In this document: one piece after another, positions 13,522-23,222 of the stretch
Position numbering within the stretch: position 1 is the stretch's first letter
How the letters are laid out: each line of letters begins with the position of its first letter
NCBI GenBank assembly: GCA_947566645.1
Contig: CANOKL010000037.1
Location: 1 to 42,728, forward strand
Direction of reading: 5' to 3'
DNA from: an uncultured Lachnospiraceae bacterium
GTDB taxonomy: Bacteria; Bacillota; Clostridia; Lachnospirales; Lachnospiraceae
DNA length: 42,728 nucleotides
Made by a program: the position numbers and the translations under genes
The notes under the pieces: model-generated
What the model was told of the DNA's origin: nothing
What the model saw: the letters and a program-made list of their open reading frames with translations, nothing else
Databases searched by the model: none

Positions 13522-15774
13522 TTATATTATCCTTTTCATATGAAACAGCCTTGAAAAATAATCTCCCTGTCTGTCCGCCGCTATGTCCGGAAGCCCTGCT
13601 GACGTGTCTGACATGCTTAAGCCCGCATACATCAGCTCATCTCCATAATGTTCCCCTTCGTAATAATCTCCAGGTGATTCTCCTGCCATCTCTTCCCTGA
13701 CCATATATTTCCAGTTTCTTTCAAGACCAGAAAGCCTGATCCGCTCAAAGCCTGCCTGGGACGGTTCAAGCACGCGGAAGTACGCAGCCAGAGCCTCCTC
13801 CCTGTCCTCTGATACGACCATCCATGCTGAGGAATTATGTTCAAAGGGGCTTTTCAGCCGGTAGAAGACCCCTTTCTGGATCAGGCTTCTGTTCCGCTTC
13901 ATAAATGCCGTCAGCCGCTTCATCTCTTCCAGTTCGTCCTCTGTGAGCGCCGTAAGATCAAGCTCATAGCCAAAGGTTCCAAAATACGCCACATTTGCCC
14001 TCGTATGGAGGGGGGTGCGCCGGAAAATCTGGTGGTTCGGCGATGCACTCACATGGCTTCCCATACTGCTGAGGGGATACACGTAGGACGTGCCATACTG
14101 GATTTTAATCCGCTCCACTGCGTCTGTATCATCTGAAGTCCACGCCTGGGGCGCATAATAAAGCATCCCAGGGTCGAATCTCGCCCCGCCGCTTGCACAG
14201 GATTCGAATAAGATGTCCGGAAATTCCCGAATCAGCCGCTCATACAGGTCATAGACTCCGAGAATATACTTATGCCTTGCCTTTCCCTGATGCCTCCTGT
14301 CCATTCCATTGGAAAATACCTCTGAAAATGAACGGTTCATATCCCACTTTATATATGACACAGGTGCCTCACTTAACACTTTCCGTATCTGTCCGTGTAT
14401 ATAGTCTACTACTTCCTTTTTCGAAAAATCAAGGACATACTGGTTCCTGCTGTGGCAGTAATTTCTGCGGGTATCCGCAAACACCCAGTCGGGATGGGCA
14501 CGGTAGAGGTCGCTGTCCTTATTTACCATCTCAGGCTCAATCCACAGTCCGAAGTCCAGGCCCAGTGCATTTATCTTATCTGCCAGTCCTTTAAGCCCCC
14601 CGGGAAGCTTCTCCTCATTCACCCGCCAGTCTCCCAGGGATGATGTGGCGTCATTGCGCCTCCCGAACCAGCCGTCGTCCAGCACAAACAGCTCCACGCC
14701 GATCTCCTTTGCCCTTTCTGCCAGTTCAAGAAGCTTTTCCTCATGAAAATCAAAATATGTGGCTTCCCAGTTGTTGAGCAGAATCGGGCGCTCCATATCA
14801 CGCCATTTCCCCCTTGCCAGCCTTGTACGGTACAGTCTGTGGAACGTCTGGCTCATACCATTTAACCCATTTTCAGAATAGACGATCACCATCTCCGGCG
14901 TCTGAAACCGCTCGCCTGCTTCCATCTCCCACCGGAATTCGTTGGGGTGGATACCCATAATCAGCCTTGTAACATCAAAATTATCCACCTCTGCCTGGGC
15001 AAGAAAATCCCCGCTGTAGACAAGGCTTGCCCCAATCACCTCACCAGAATGCTCGTCCGTATTCCTCCTTTTCAAGGCAAGAAACGGGTTAAACTGGTGG
15101 CTGCTGCACCCTCTGAGACTGTAAATGCTCTGTATGCCATACTCAAGACTTCTCACCTTCACATGCCTCTCCCTGGACCAGGCTCCGGCAAGCTCCACCA
15201 TCTCATAATCCTTATCTGGAAGATCCAGACATCCGCTCATAGCATTCAGAAGGGTTACTCTGTCTCTTTTACAGTAAAAGCAGGTACTCCTCGTAATTAC
15301 AGGGTATGTCCCGAATATCGAATATGAAAGAACAATCTGCACCCCTGTAAGGCCGTCCTCAAGGGTAATCTCCAGAGTCTCTGCTTCTTCCTCCTTCTCC
15401 ACATATACCGCCGGAAGACCTTCAGGCTTCCTCTTTCCCTTATATATGGCATACCCCTTATATCTGAAATCCGTTGTACGGCTTCCATTCTCATACTCCA
15501 GCTCAAATGCCGGAAACCGCATATCGCCAGAGCCATATCCAGGATATTCCTGCTTCAGATGCTCCAGAGAAAACCTGCTGTCACCCTCAAAGGCACAAGG
15601 CGCCATATCCCTCCTGGCATACTCTATCATATGGCCAAAATCCTCCCTGTCCGTGAGTCGCTTTCCAAAGTAGATGTGCCCCGGCTGCCCGTTTGCAAGA
15701 ATCCTGAATATGTAGCTGATCTCCTTATTGCAGAGATGAAATTCCTTTGTCTTTTCATGAAAAATGACTGGCAT
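13522..15774 (-). CDS. Alpha-galactosidase (GH36)
   Basis: A 750-aa intracellular enzyme (no signal peptide) that hydrolyses terminal alpha-1,6-galactose from melibiose or raffinose-type sugars. The N-terminal beta-sandwich is followed by the GH36 barrel with LLNNWEATYFDFHEEK, LFVLDDGWFGRRNDA and IKWDMNR (nucleophile Asp near 478). SCASGGARFD carries the acid/base Asp near 534, and MGSHVSASPNHQ follows. Length is typical of clostridial AgaN/RafA-like enzymes. ATG 15774 has AGGAGG upstream; a longer open frame to 16020 runs through the palindrome and into nifJ on the same strand and is rejected. The palindrome at 15794 separates it from nifJ. The gene symbol is not assigned because aga/melA/rafA usage varies. 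Confidence 0.95.
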   Translation of the reverse strand: MPVIFHEKTKEFHLCNKEISYIFRILANGQPGHIYFGKRLTDREDFGHMIEYARRDMAPCAFEGDSRFSLEHLKQEYPGYGSGDMRFPAFELEYENGSRTTDFRYKGYAIYKGKRKPEGLPAVYVEKEEEAETLEITLEDGLTGVQIVLSYSIFGTYPVITRSTCFYCKRDRVTLLNAMSGCLDLPDKDYEMVELAGAWSRERHVKVRSLEYGIQSIYSLRGCSSHQFNPFLALKRRNTDEHSGEVIGASLVYSGDFLAQAEVDNFDVTRLIMGIHPNEFRWEMEAGERFQTPEMVIVYSENGLNGMSQTFHRLYRTRLARGKWRDMERPILLNNWEATYFDFHEEKLLELAERAKEIGVELFVLDDGWFGRRNDATSSLGDWRVNEEKLPGGLKGLADKINALGLDFGLWIEPEMVNKDSDLYRAHPDWVFADTRRNYCHSRNQYVLDFSKKEVVDYIHGQIRKVLSEAPVSYIKWDMNRSFSEVFSNGMDRRHQGKARHKYILGVYDLYERLIREFPDILFESCASGGARFDPGMLYYAPQAWTSDDTDAVERIKIQYGTSYVYPLSSMGSHVSASPNHQIFRRTPLHTRANVAYFGTFGYELDLTALTEDELEEMKRLTAFMKRNRSLIQKGVFYRLKSPFEHNSSAWMVVSEDREEALAAYFRVLEPSQAGFERIRLSGLERNWKYMVREEMAGESPGDYYEGEHYGDELMYAGLSMSDTSAGLPDIAADRQGDYFSRLFHMKRII

Positions 15775-15793
15775 CCTCTTTTCCTCCTGTTTG

Positions 15794-15827
15794 GGGGACG
15801 GGGTATTTTTAAAAATACCCCGTCCCC
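15794..15827. repeat. GGGACGGGG palindrome, copy 5 (TATTTTT variant)
   Basis: Arm GGGGACGGGGTATTTTT, perfect over 34 bp. It lies between the nifJ stop codon and the ribosome site of the alpha-galactosidase gene, both on the minus strand, and may terminate nifJ transcripts. Confidence 0.9.
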
Positions 15828-15841
15828 AATTTGCAATTATC

Positions 15842-18800
15842 TTATTCTTCTCCGTACAGAGTAACCAGCTTCTTGAGATATGCGTATCTCTCCATAGCTT
15901 CTTCCTCATTCTTAGCGAAGAGTTTTGCTGCTTTCTCTGGATTGGATCTCTTAAGTGCATTGTAACGGACCTCACCGTCCAGGAATTCCTGGTAATCTCC
16001 TGCAGGCTCTTTGCTGTCAAGGGTGAACTTCGCGCCCTCTGCTGCAGGGTTGAACCGGAAGTTATTCCAGTATCCGCACTTAACTGCTAATTCTTCCTCT
16101 GTCTGGGCCTTGCTCATACCCTTCTTGATACCATGGTTGATACATGGTGCGTATGCGATGATGAGTGACGGTCCCGGATATGCCTCTGCCTCGGCAATTG
16201 CCTTTACGGTCTGGTTGAAGTCAGCGCCCATAGCGATCTGTGCAACGTATACATATCCGTAGCTCATGGCGATTCCTGCAAGGTCTTTCTTCTTGGTCTC
16301 TTTTCCGCCTGCTGCGAACTGTGCGGTTGCGCCTGTCTTCGTAGCCTTGGAGGACTGTCCGCCTGTGTTGGAGTAAACCTCGGTGTCGAATACCATAACA
16401 TTGATGTCTTCGCCGCTTGCAAGTACATGGTCAACGCCGCCGAAGCCAATATCGTAAGCCCATCCGTCTCCTCCGAATACCCACTGGGATTTCTTCGCGA
16501 GGAAGTCTTTGTTCTTAACGATATCCTTACATGTATCGCAGTCACAGCCTTCTAATGCTGCTACTAACTTATCTGTTGCGTCTCCGTTGGATACGCCGCA
16601 GTTGAAGGTATCAAGATATTCTTTGCATGCTGCCTTTACTTCCTCGGAAGCTTTGTCAGAGCCTGCGATCTCTTCTACCTGTGCTTTTAATCTCTTTCTG
16701 ATTGCTTTCTGTGCCAGGAGCATACCATAACCAAACTCTGCATTGTCCTCGAATAAGGAGTTTGACCATGCCGGTCCTTTTCCTTCTGGTGTTACCGTAT
16801 ATGGTGTGGACGGTGATGAGTTACCCCAGATGGAGGAGCATCCTGTTGCATTTGCAATATACATTCTGTCGCCGAATAACTGTGTGATCAGTTTTGCGTA
16901 TGGAGTCTCTCCGCAGCCTGCACATGCGCCTGAGAACTCAAGGAGCGGCTGTTTGAACTGGCTGCCCTTAACAGTCTCTGGTTTGAACTTGGCAACAACT
17001 TCTGGCTTAACCGGAATCTCTCTTCCGAAGTCAAATGCTGCCTGTGAACCAACGTTCTCTTCCATGTTCTTCATAACGAGAGCCTTCTCGCCCTTCTTTC
17101 CAGGACATACATTCGCGCAGGAGCCGCATCCTGTACAGTCAAGAGCTGATACTGTCATGGTGAACTTCATGCCCGGCATACCGATCATATCAATTGCCTT
17201 CGTTCCTTCCGGAGCCTTGTTAAGCTCGTCCTCTGTGAGGGCAACCGGACGGATAACAGCGTGCGGACATACATATGCACAGCGGTTACACTGGATACAG
17301 TTCTCCGGAACCCATACCGGGATATCCACTGCGATACCGCGCTTCTCATATGCAGAGGAGCCTGACGGTGTGGAGCCGTCTACATAATCATTGAATGCAG
17401 ATACCGGAAGAGTATTACCTTCCTGTGCATTTACCTTTGTCTGTACGTTCTTAACGAAGCTTACAACATCTTCTCTTCCGCCCTTCACCTCTGGTGAGAA
17501 TAATCCTTCATTCTCGCAGGACTTCCAGGAATCCGGAACGGTTACCTCTACTACCTGCTTCGCACCTGCATCAATGGCGTCATAGTTCATCTGGACAATC
17601 TTGTCGCCCTTTCTTCCATAAGTAGCCTTTGCAGCAGCCTTCATAAGGTCGATTGCTTCCTCCTCCTGAATAATCGCTGCCAGCTTGAAGAATGCGGACT
17701 GAAGAACTGTGTTGATACGTCCGCCAAGGCCAATCTCTTTACCAATCTTAATACCATCAATGGTGTAGAACTTGATGTTATGGTCTGCGATAAATGCTTT
17801 CACCTGTCCTGGCAGATGCTTTTCAAGGCCTTCCAGGTCCCATGGGCAGTTCAGAAGGAATGTACCGCCGTCAACAAGTTCCTGTACCATATTGTATTTG
17901 TCAACATAAGAAGGATTGTGGCATGCCACAAAATTAGCCTTGTGAATCAGGTAAGTAGACTTAATCGGCTTCTTACCGAAACGTAAGTGTGACATGGTAA
18001 CGCCGCCGGACTTCTTGGAATCATAGTCAAAGTAAGCCTGTGCGTACATATCTGTGTTGTCACCGATAATCTTAATGGAGTTTTTATTTGCTCCAACTGT
18101 ACCGTCTGCTCCGAGACCCCAGAACTTACAGTTAATGGTTCCCTCCGGAGTTGTAACAAGAGCCTCTCCTGTCTCAAGGGAAAGATTGGTCACATCATCT
18201 ACGATACCGATGGTGAATCTTGCTTTGCTTTCATTGTTAAATGTTGCAACGATCTGTGCCGGTGTTGTATCCTTGGATCCTAAGCCGTAACGTCCGCTGT
18301 TAACCGGAACTGCATCAAACTTAGAGCCCTTCAGGGCAGAAACAACATCAAGGTATAATGGCTCTCCCTGTGCTCCCGGCTCTTTTGTTCTGTCAAGAAC
18401 GTTGATGTACTTAACCGTATCCGGAATTGCATCAATAAGTGCCTGTGCACAGAATGGTCTGTACAGGCGGACCTTGACAACGCCCACCTTCTCGCCTGCT
18501 GCTGTCAGGTAGTCGATCGTCTCCTCAATGGTATCACATACAGAGCCCATAGCGATAATAACCTTCTCTGCATCCGGTGCTCCGTAGTAGTTAAATAACT
18601 TATAATCTGTACCAATCTTTGCATTTACCTTGTCCATGTATTCCTGAACAATTGCAGGCATCGCGTCGTAGTACGGGTTACATGCCTCTCTTGCCTGGAA
18701 GAAGATATCCGGATTCTGTGCGGAACCTCTCTGGCATGGGTGGTTCGGATTCAGTGCATGATTCCTGAACTCGTCAATGGCATCCATATCTACCAGTTCT

Positions 18801-19375
18801 TTTAAATCATCATAATCCCAGGCTTCAATCTTCTGAATCTCGTGGGAAGTACGGAAGCCGTCAAAGAAGTTAATAAATGGAAGCTTTCCCTTTAATGCTG
18901 CGCAGTGTGCAACCGGCGTCAGATCCATAACTTCCTGTACGCTGGACTCACAGAGCATAGCTGCACCGGTCTGACGGCAGGCATATACATCGGAGTGATC
19001 CCCAAAGATGGAAAGTGCATGGCTCGCAAGTGCACGTGCGGAAACGTGGAACACACCTGGAAGCTGCTCTCCTGCTACTTTATATAAGTTCGGAATCATC
19101 AGCAGTAATCCCTGGGATGCTGTAAAGGTTGTTGTCAGTGCTCCTGCTGCCAGTGAGCCGTGTACTGCTCCTGCTGCTCCTGCCTCTGACTGCATCTCTG
19201 TTACCTGAACAGTCTGTCCAAAGATATTCTTTCTTCCCTCTGTAGCCCACTCATCTACATGCTCAGGCATAACAGAGGATGGTGTGATCGGGTAAATAGC
19301 TGCTACCTCGGTATACGCATAGGAAGCGTGAGCTGCGGCCTGATTACCATCCATGGTCTTCATTTTTCTTGCCAT
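15842..19375 (-). CDS. nifJ: Pyruvate:ferredoxin (flavodoxin) oxidoreductase, single chain
   Basis: A 1177-aa homodimeric enzyme that converts pyruvate and CoA to acetyl-CoA and CO2 while reducing ferredoxin, central to clostridial fermentation. Domain order is as in Desulfovibrio PFOR: pyruvate-binding domain (YPITPSSVMPEHVDEWA near 30), CoA-binding and gamma-like domains, then two [4Fe-4S] motifs (CIQCNRCAYVCP near 695; CTGCGSCANVCP near 745). The thiamine diphosphate domain has the proximal-cluster cysteines (CAGCGE near 815, ATGCSS near 840, PCINHG near 1080) and GDGWAYDIG plus NTGGQSSKATKTG near 970-1015. Nothing is missing. The start has AAGGAGG upstream, and a promoter is visible at 19434-19462. 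It stands alone as a transcription unit. Confidence 0.98.
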   Translation of the reverse strand: MARKMKTMDGNQAAAHASYAYTEVAAIYPITPSSVMPEHVDEWATEGRKNIFGQTVQVTEMQSEAGAAGAVHGSLAAGALTTTFTASQGLLLMIPNLYKVAGEQLPGVFHVSARALASHALSIFGDHSDVYACRQTGAAMLCESSVQEVMDLTPVAHCAALKGKLPFINFFDGFRTSHEIQKIEAWDYDDLKELVDMDAIDEFRNHALNPNHPCQRGSAQNPDIFFQAREACNPYYDAMPAIVQEYMDKVNAKIGTDYKLFNYYGAPDAEKVIIAMGSVCDTIEETIDYLTAAGEKVGVVKVRLYRPFCAQALIDAIPDTVKYINVLDRTKEPGAQGEPLYLDVVSALKGSKFDAVPVNSGRYGLGSKDTTPAQIVATFNNESKARFTIGIVDDVTNLSLETGEALVTTPEGTINCKFWGLGADGTVGANKNSIKIIGDNTDMYAQAYFDYDSKKSGGVTMSHLRFGKKPIKSTYLIHKANFVACHNPSYVDKYNMVQELVDGGTFLLNCPWDLEGLEKHLPGQVKAFIADHNIKFYTIDGIKIGKEIGLGGRINTVLQSAFFKLAAIIQEEEAIDLMKAAAKATYGRKGDKIVQMNYDAIDAGAKQVVEVTVPDSWKSCENEGLFSPEVKGGREDVVSFVKNVQTKVNAQEGNTLPVSAFNDYVDGSTPSGSSAYEKRGIAVDIPVWVPENCIQCNRCAYVCPHAVIRPVALTEDELNKAPEGTKAIDMIGMPGMKFTMTVSALDCTGCGSCANVCPGKKGEKALVMKNMEENVGSQAAFDFGREIPVKPEVVAKFKPETVKGSQFKQPLLEFSGACAGCGETPYAKLITQLFGDRMYIANATGCSSIWGNSSPSTPYTVTPEGKGPAWSNSLFEDNAEFGYGMLLAQKAIRKRLKAQVEEIAGSDKASEEVKAACKEYLDTFNCGVSNGDATDKLVAALEGCDCDTCKDIVKNKDFLAKKSQWVFGGDGWAYDIGFGGVDHVLASGEDINVMVFDTEVYSNTGGQSSKATKTGATAQFAAGGKETKKKDLAGIAMSYGYVYVAQIAMGADFNQTVKAIAEAEAYPGPSLIIAYAPCINHGIKKGMSKAQTEEELAVKCGYWNNFRFNPAAEGAKFTLDSKEPAGDYQEFLDGEVRYNALKRSNPEKAAKLFAKNEEEAMERYAYLKKLVTLYGEE

Positions 19376-19433
19376 TTTTGTTGTTCCTCCTTAAAATGTA
19401 ATATATATTGATATAATATTGACATATACGATT

Positions 19434-19462
19434 ATTATAGTCCACAGAATTTTAAAAGTCTA
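19434..19462 (-). promoter_or_regulatory. nifJ promoter
   Basis: Minus strand -35 TAGACT (19457-19462), 17-bp spacer, -10 TATAAT (19434-19439). The AT-rich leader to the start codon is about 50 nt. Confidence 0.65.
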
Positions 19463-19507
19463 GTAATTCTTGCGGTATTTTTGTTCATTTTTCGGTACAT
19501 ATGTTAC

Positions 19508-20389
19508 CTATTGTGCAGACATGCCGGAACGGTTACGTACACGTTTTCTGCTCCTGCCCAGGATTATTAAAAGTGCGGAAATACAAACCAACGTCCCTGC
19601 CAGAACCTGTGATACCGGGATGTCTGTTCCCGGGACCAGCAGCTGGTCTGTACGAAGGCCCTCAATCCAGAAGCGTCCCAGTCCATATCCAAGCAGATAC
19701 AGGAAGAATACCTCTCCATTAAACTTTTTATGACGGCGGTATAAAAGCAGACATAAAAGGAGCGCCAGACACCACACAGACTCATACAAGAAGGTTGGCG
19801 TCACCTGAATAAAGGAAATCCCGTTTTCCTTTTCCATGTTCTGTCTCATAAGTTCTGTAATATCAGAACTCCGCACCGCGCTGACAGGAAGGCGCATGGC
19901 AAAAAGCCCGTCGGTATATTCCCCGAAAGCCTCTCTGTTAAAGAAATTGCCCCATCTTCCGATCGCCTGCCCTGCCACAAGCCCCAGGCCTGCCGTATCA
20001 AAAATAAGAGTGACGGACATCTTTTTCACCTTTGCATAGATCACGGCTGTGATGATTGCCGCAATGACGCCGCCATAGATCGCAAGCCCTCCCTGGCGCA
20101 GATTGAAAACACTTTTCAGATCATCCTTATACATATCCCAGGAAAAGGCAACATAATAGATTCTTGCGCCTATGATGGAGAATATCACCGCATAGATGGC
20201 AAAATCAAAATAATCCTCTGGATTCTGCCCCGTACGCCTCGCCTCTGCCGCCGCTATAAAAATTCCTGTCAGAATCGCAGCTCCGATAATCATCCCATAA
20301 TAGGCAATATCAAACCCGAATACTGTGATATGATCTCCTACGTCAGATAAATGGATGCCGAGATTCGGAAACTCTATCATCTTATCCAT
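19508..20389 (-). CDS. lgt: Prolipoprotein diacylglyceryl transferase
   Basis: A 293-aa membrane enzyme that moves diacylglycerol from phosphatidylglycerol to the lipobox cysteine of prolipoproteins. It has about seven spans and the Lgt signature GRWGNFFNREAFG near residue 145, with RQGGLAIYGGVI just before it. Length fits the family. It follows ychF by 18 bases and is probably co-transcribed. An in-frame ATG three codons in is an alternative start; the visible GGGAGG is 13 bases before the first ATG, a long spacing. Confidence 0.96.
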   Translation of the reverse strand: MDKMIEFPNLGIHLSDVGDHITVFGFDIAYYGMIIGAAILTGIFIAAAEARRTGQNPEDYFDFAIYAVIFSIIGARIYYVAFSWDMYKDDLKSVFNLRQGGLAIYGGVIAAIITAVIYAKVKKMSVTLIFDTAGLGLVAGQAIGRWGNFFNREAFGEYTDGLFAMRLPVSAVRSSDITELMRQNMEKENGISFIQVTPTFLYESVWCLALLLCLLLYRRHKKFNGEVFFLYLLGYGLGRFWIEGLRTDQLLVPGTDIPVSQVLAGTLVCISALLIILGRSRKRVRNRSGMSAQ

Positions 20390-20407
20390 TCCGTGCTCTC
20401 TACCTCC

Positions 20408-21508
20408 CTATACATTAAACCTAAACAGCATAATATCGCCGTCCTTTACTATATAATCCTTTCCTTCCAGCCGGATCAGCCCTTTTTCCTTTGCCGCCGC
20501 ATGAGTGCCGCACGCGATGAGGTCATCATAAGATATAACCTCCGCGCGGATGAATCCCCGTTCAAAATCAGTGTGAATCTTTCCTGCCGCCTGGGGAGCC
20601 TTCGTACCTTCCGTGATAGTCCATGCCCGCACCTCCGGCTCGCCGGCTGTCAGATAGCTGATCAGCCCCAGGAGACGATAGCTTGCTTTAATCAGTTTTT
20701 CCAGTCCGGATTCTTCTAAACCAAGATCCTCGAGAAACATCTTTTTTTCGTCATCATCAAGCTCCGCAATCTCCTGCTCGATCTGCGCACATACAACGAA
20801 TACTTCACTCTTTTCCTGCGCGGCATATTCACGCACCTTCGCTACGCCTTCATTGCCCGCTGCATCATCCGCAAGGTCATCCTCCGCAACATTTGCAGCA
20901 TAGATCACAGGCTTTGCCGTAAGGAGATTATAACCGGTAAGCCAGCCTTCTTCATCTTCGTCCTCTGCCCCGTCAAAAGTCTTTGCAAGTCTTCCTTCCT
21001 CAAGATGTGCTTTTACCTTTTCCAAAAGTGCCAGCTCCTTTGCGGCTGCTTTATCATTCCTCGCCATCTTTGTTGTCTTTGCAATCCTTCGCTCCAGAAT
21101 CTCCAGATCAGAAAAGATCAGTTCCAGATTAATGGTCTCTATGTCGCGGAGCGGATTAATACTTCCGTCCACATGGACGATATTGCTGTCCTCAAAGCAT
21201 CTCACTACATGTACGATCGCATCTACCTCGCGGATATTGGCAAGGAACTGGTTGCCAAGTCCTTCTCCCTTCGACGCTCCCTTCACCAGTCCGGCAATGT
21301 CTACGAACTCAATCGCGGCCGGGATGATCTTCTTCGTCTGATACATCCTGCCAAGGACATGAAGGCGCTCGTCCGGCACCGTTACCACCCCTATGTTGGG
21401 GTCTATGGTGCAAAATGGATAGTTTGCAGATTCTGCACCCGCCTTTGTAAGTGAATTAAATAATGTGCTCTTTCCTACATTCGGAAGACCGACTATACCT
21501 AGTTTCAT
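20408..21508 (-). CDS. ychF: Redox-regulated ATPase YchF (OBG-like)
   Basis: A 366-aa Obg-family P-loop protein that binds ATP rather than GTP and associates with ribosomes. Visible are the G1 motif [18 protein letters not shown] at residue 7, [19 protein letters not shown] (G3 region) near 70, a coiled-coil insertion (110-200) and a C-terminal TGS domain ([20 protein letters not shown] to the end, FRFNV). Length matches the family. AAAGGAGG precedes the ATG. It heads a two-gene unit with lgt, with a promoter at 21662-21690 and a leader of about 145 nt. Confidence 0.98.
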   Translation of the reverse strand: MKLGIVGLPNVGKSTLFNSLTKAGAESANYPFCTIDPNIGVVTVPDERLHVLGRMYQTKKIIPAAIEFVDIAGLVKGASKGEGLGNQFLANIREVDAIVHVVRCFEDSNIVHVDGSINPLRDIETINLELIFSDLEILERRIAKTTKMARNDKAAAKELALLEKVKAHLEEGRLAKTFDGAEDEDEEGWLTGYNLLTAKPVIYAANVAEDDLADDAAGNEGVAKVREYAAQEKSEVFVVCAQIEQEIAELDDDEKKMFLEDLGLEESGLEKLIKASYRLLGLISYLTAGEPEVRAWTITEGTKAPQAAGKIHTDFERGFIRAEVISYDDLIACGTHAAAKEKGLIRLEGKDYIVKDGDIMLFRFNV

Positions 21509-21628
21509 TTTATCTTAGCCTCCTTTGGGTTTTCTTGTATTTTATAAGGTTTCACGCCTTTCATGGTTCTGGTTACGTACCATTCTGTTTATCTGCCAGC
21601 TATTGCCTGCACTCTTGCAGCTTGCGCG

Positions 21629-21690
21629 ATACTATCAACGTCCGGCAAACTAAGCATTGATAGTATAGCATAGTAAGTCTCAAAAGTAAA
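21629..21690 (-). promoter_or_regulatory. ychF-lgt promoter with overlapping inverted repeat
   Basis: Minus strand -35 TTTACT (21685-21690), 17-bp spacer, -10 TATACT (21662-21667). The inverted repeat ATACTATCAA/TTGATAGTAT (21657-21666 and 21629-21638) overlaps the -10 and the start of the transcript, 18 bases apart. This could be an operator or an RNA hairpin. Confidence 0.55.
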
Positions 21691-21755
21691 TTGCAGGATT
21701 TAGATTATCTTTCGCATTTAGTTTTAGGTTTAGCTTTTTCAATCTTTGGTTTATA

Positions 21756-21784
21756 GTGACAATAATCGGGAAATATGATATAAT
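21756..21784 (+). promoter_or_regulatory. Promoter of the secreted protein at 21921
   Basis: -35 GTGACA (21756-21761), 17-bp spacer, -10 TATAAT (21779-21784). The leader is about 130 nt before the start codon. Confidence 0.65.
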
Positions 21785-21920
21785 TACAGAAATTGTTCCT
21801 GCAATTATCATTTCTTTTGTAGAACAATTTAGAATAAATTATACAAGTAACAGAGCAGCTTGCATGTACCGTTACAAAAACAAACAGCTTGTGTATACTG
21901 TTACAACGAGGAGGAAAGCT

Positions 21921-22919
21921 ATGAAAAGGAAGAAACAAGCAATTTTATTTTTCATTTTGTTCTGTCTTTGTCTGCTGATGGCAGAACAGAAGGAAGCAAA
22001 GGCTGCTGAGACTGTCACGAAAGGGGCCTATACTTATTTTGCCGAGGACGGTATTATCTACAAGATGCACACCTCTTCCGGAAAGATCAGCAAGGTTTTA
22101 AAAGTAAAACGTTCTAACACGGTAGAGATTTTTTCAGTAAAAGGAAAATGGCTTTATCTTACTGTAGATGATTATTACTCAAAGCGTGGGACAGATTTAA
22201 CCTGGAAATATGTCTGCCGGGTAAAAATCAATGGTAAAAGCCTTCAGACTCTGGCAAAAGGAGAAAGCCCTTATATTTCCGGAAATTATATCTATTATAT
22301 AGCAAAAGATTTCAATAAAAAAGGCAGCCCATATATTAAGAATAAAGGAATTGCCCGCATGAGCCTTAACGGCAAGAAGAAAAAAATACTAAATAACTCT
22401 TATTCCTATTATTACTGGGCAAAACCATATAATGGAAGGATCTATTTTTCAGGCGGGACCGGTTCTGGAGGTGTGGATGTATGCTCTATGGACCCAAAAG
22501 GCAAGGACTTAAAGCAGCATTCCTCCTGTGAAGGAACACCCTTCTTCTATAAAAATATGATGTATTACAATGTTACTTCTACTGGCAGACTGGGCCGGAT
22601 CTATACCGTTTACTCCGAGAATCTGGAAGACGGCACGACAGAGTACGTCGCGGACGGAGAGCTTAAAACCGGTTATGGAAATACCCTTTATTATACTGCC
22701 AGCAACGGACAGAAGGATATCCTGTACCGCTACAATATCTCAAAGAAAAAAGCATCTAAGGTTTGCGGAAGATTACTGATCAGAGACGTAATTGGCGGAA
22801 AAAAATGGCTGATTGTCCAATACTACAGAGGTGACAGTTCTAAGAAAAACATTGGGGTAGACAGAATCCGGCTGAACGGCAAGAGCAAAAAGACAATTAC
22901 AACCTACTTTCGCTCTTAA
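21921..22919 (+). CDS. Secreted beta-propeller-like protein (DUF5050-like)
   Basis: A 332-aa exported protein. A signal peptide (MKRKKQAILFFILFCLCLLM..., cleavage near AKA-AE) is followed by short repeats of the form YIYYIAKDFN, RIYFSGGTG, TLYYTASNG and YLTVDDYY, each ending in a Lys/Asn-Gly-Lys turn. This is the pattern of DUF5050/prolow-density-receptor-like beta-propeller blades common in Lachnospiraceae. Role unknown. A longer open frame begins at 21756, but ATG 21921 has AGGAGG six bases upstream and starts a clear signal peptide. It stands alone between the ychF promoter and two inverted-repeat elements. Confidence 0.8.
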   Translation: MKRKKQAILFFILFCLCLLMAEQKEAKAAETVTKGAYTYFAEDGIIYKMHTSSGKISKVLKVKRSNTVEIFSVKGKWLYLTVDDYYSKRGTDLTWKYVCRVKINGKSLQTLAKGESPYISGNYIYYIAKDFNKKGSPYIKNKGIARMSLNGKKKKILNNSYSYYYWAKPYNGRIYFSGGTGSGGVDVCSMDPKGKDLKQHSSCEGTPFFYKNMMYYNVTSTGRLGRIYTVYSENLEDGTTEYVADGELKTGYGNTLYYTASNGQKDILYRYNISKKKASKVCGRLLIRDVIGGKKWLIVQYYRGDSSKKNIGVDRIRLNGKSKKTITTYFRS

Positions 22920-22958
22920 ATAGAATAGGAGCAAAATCAGTATCCCAAAGTCTGGCAC

Positions 22959-23062
22959 TAGGGGCTGTCGGGAAATGGCAGTTTGCCTACAATATATTGA
23001 TGGCCTTTCAGATCAGGCAGACAATATATTGGGCAGGCGATATCATTTCCCGACAGCCTCTA
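22959..23062. repeat. 104-bp MITE-like element with GGCTGTCGGGAAATG termini
   Basis: The left end TAGGGGCTGTCGGGAAATG and the right end CATTTCCCGACAGCCTCTA are 18/19 inverted repeats. Inside, CAATATATTG occurs twice. It has no coding potential. The conserved termini suggest a non-autonomous relative of a transposon; no transposase is in the window. Confidence 0.75.
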
Positions 23063-23117
23063 CTAGTATAACCCAATTTAAATACCTTTCTGTCTCACTA
23101 AGGATACTTTTTCGAGA

Positions 23118-23174
23118 GTGCATGTGTAAAAACGCAAGGCTACGCGGGCTGCGTCCCGGCTTTTACACATGTGC
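23118..23174. repeat. Inverted repeat / hairpin
   Basis: Arms CATGTGTAAAA (23121-23131) and TTTTACACATG (23161-23171) surround a GC-rich loop. It lies downstream of thiN (minus strand), so it may help end the 12-gene operon, but it has no T run. With the 104-bp element it fills the 303-bp gap between the convergent genes. Confidence 0.65.
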
Positions 23175-23222
23175 TATCGGGAAAGCAGACCAGTAGATCT
23201 TTTATGATCTGAAAACGCCTCA

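Noticed and set aside
13522..16020. Longer alpha-galactosidase frame starting within nifJ
   Set aside because: The extra 82 codons read through the palindrome and antisense-free nifJ 3' end in another frame, lack similarity to GH36 N-termini, and the ATG at 15774 has its own AGGAGG site.
22959..23062. CTAG target duplication at the 104-bp element
   Set aside because: CTAG occurs on both sides but at unequal distances from the termini, so it cannot be called a target duplication.
23000..23222. spoVM expected after thiN in many Firmicutes
   Set aside because: No 26-residue amphipathic frame of the SpoVM type is present in the gap, which is filled by repeats.
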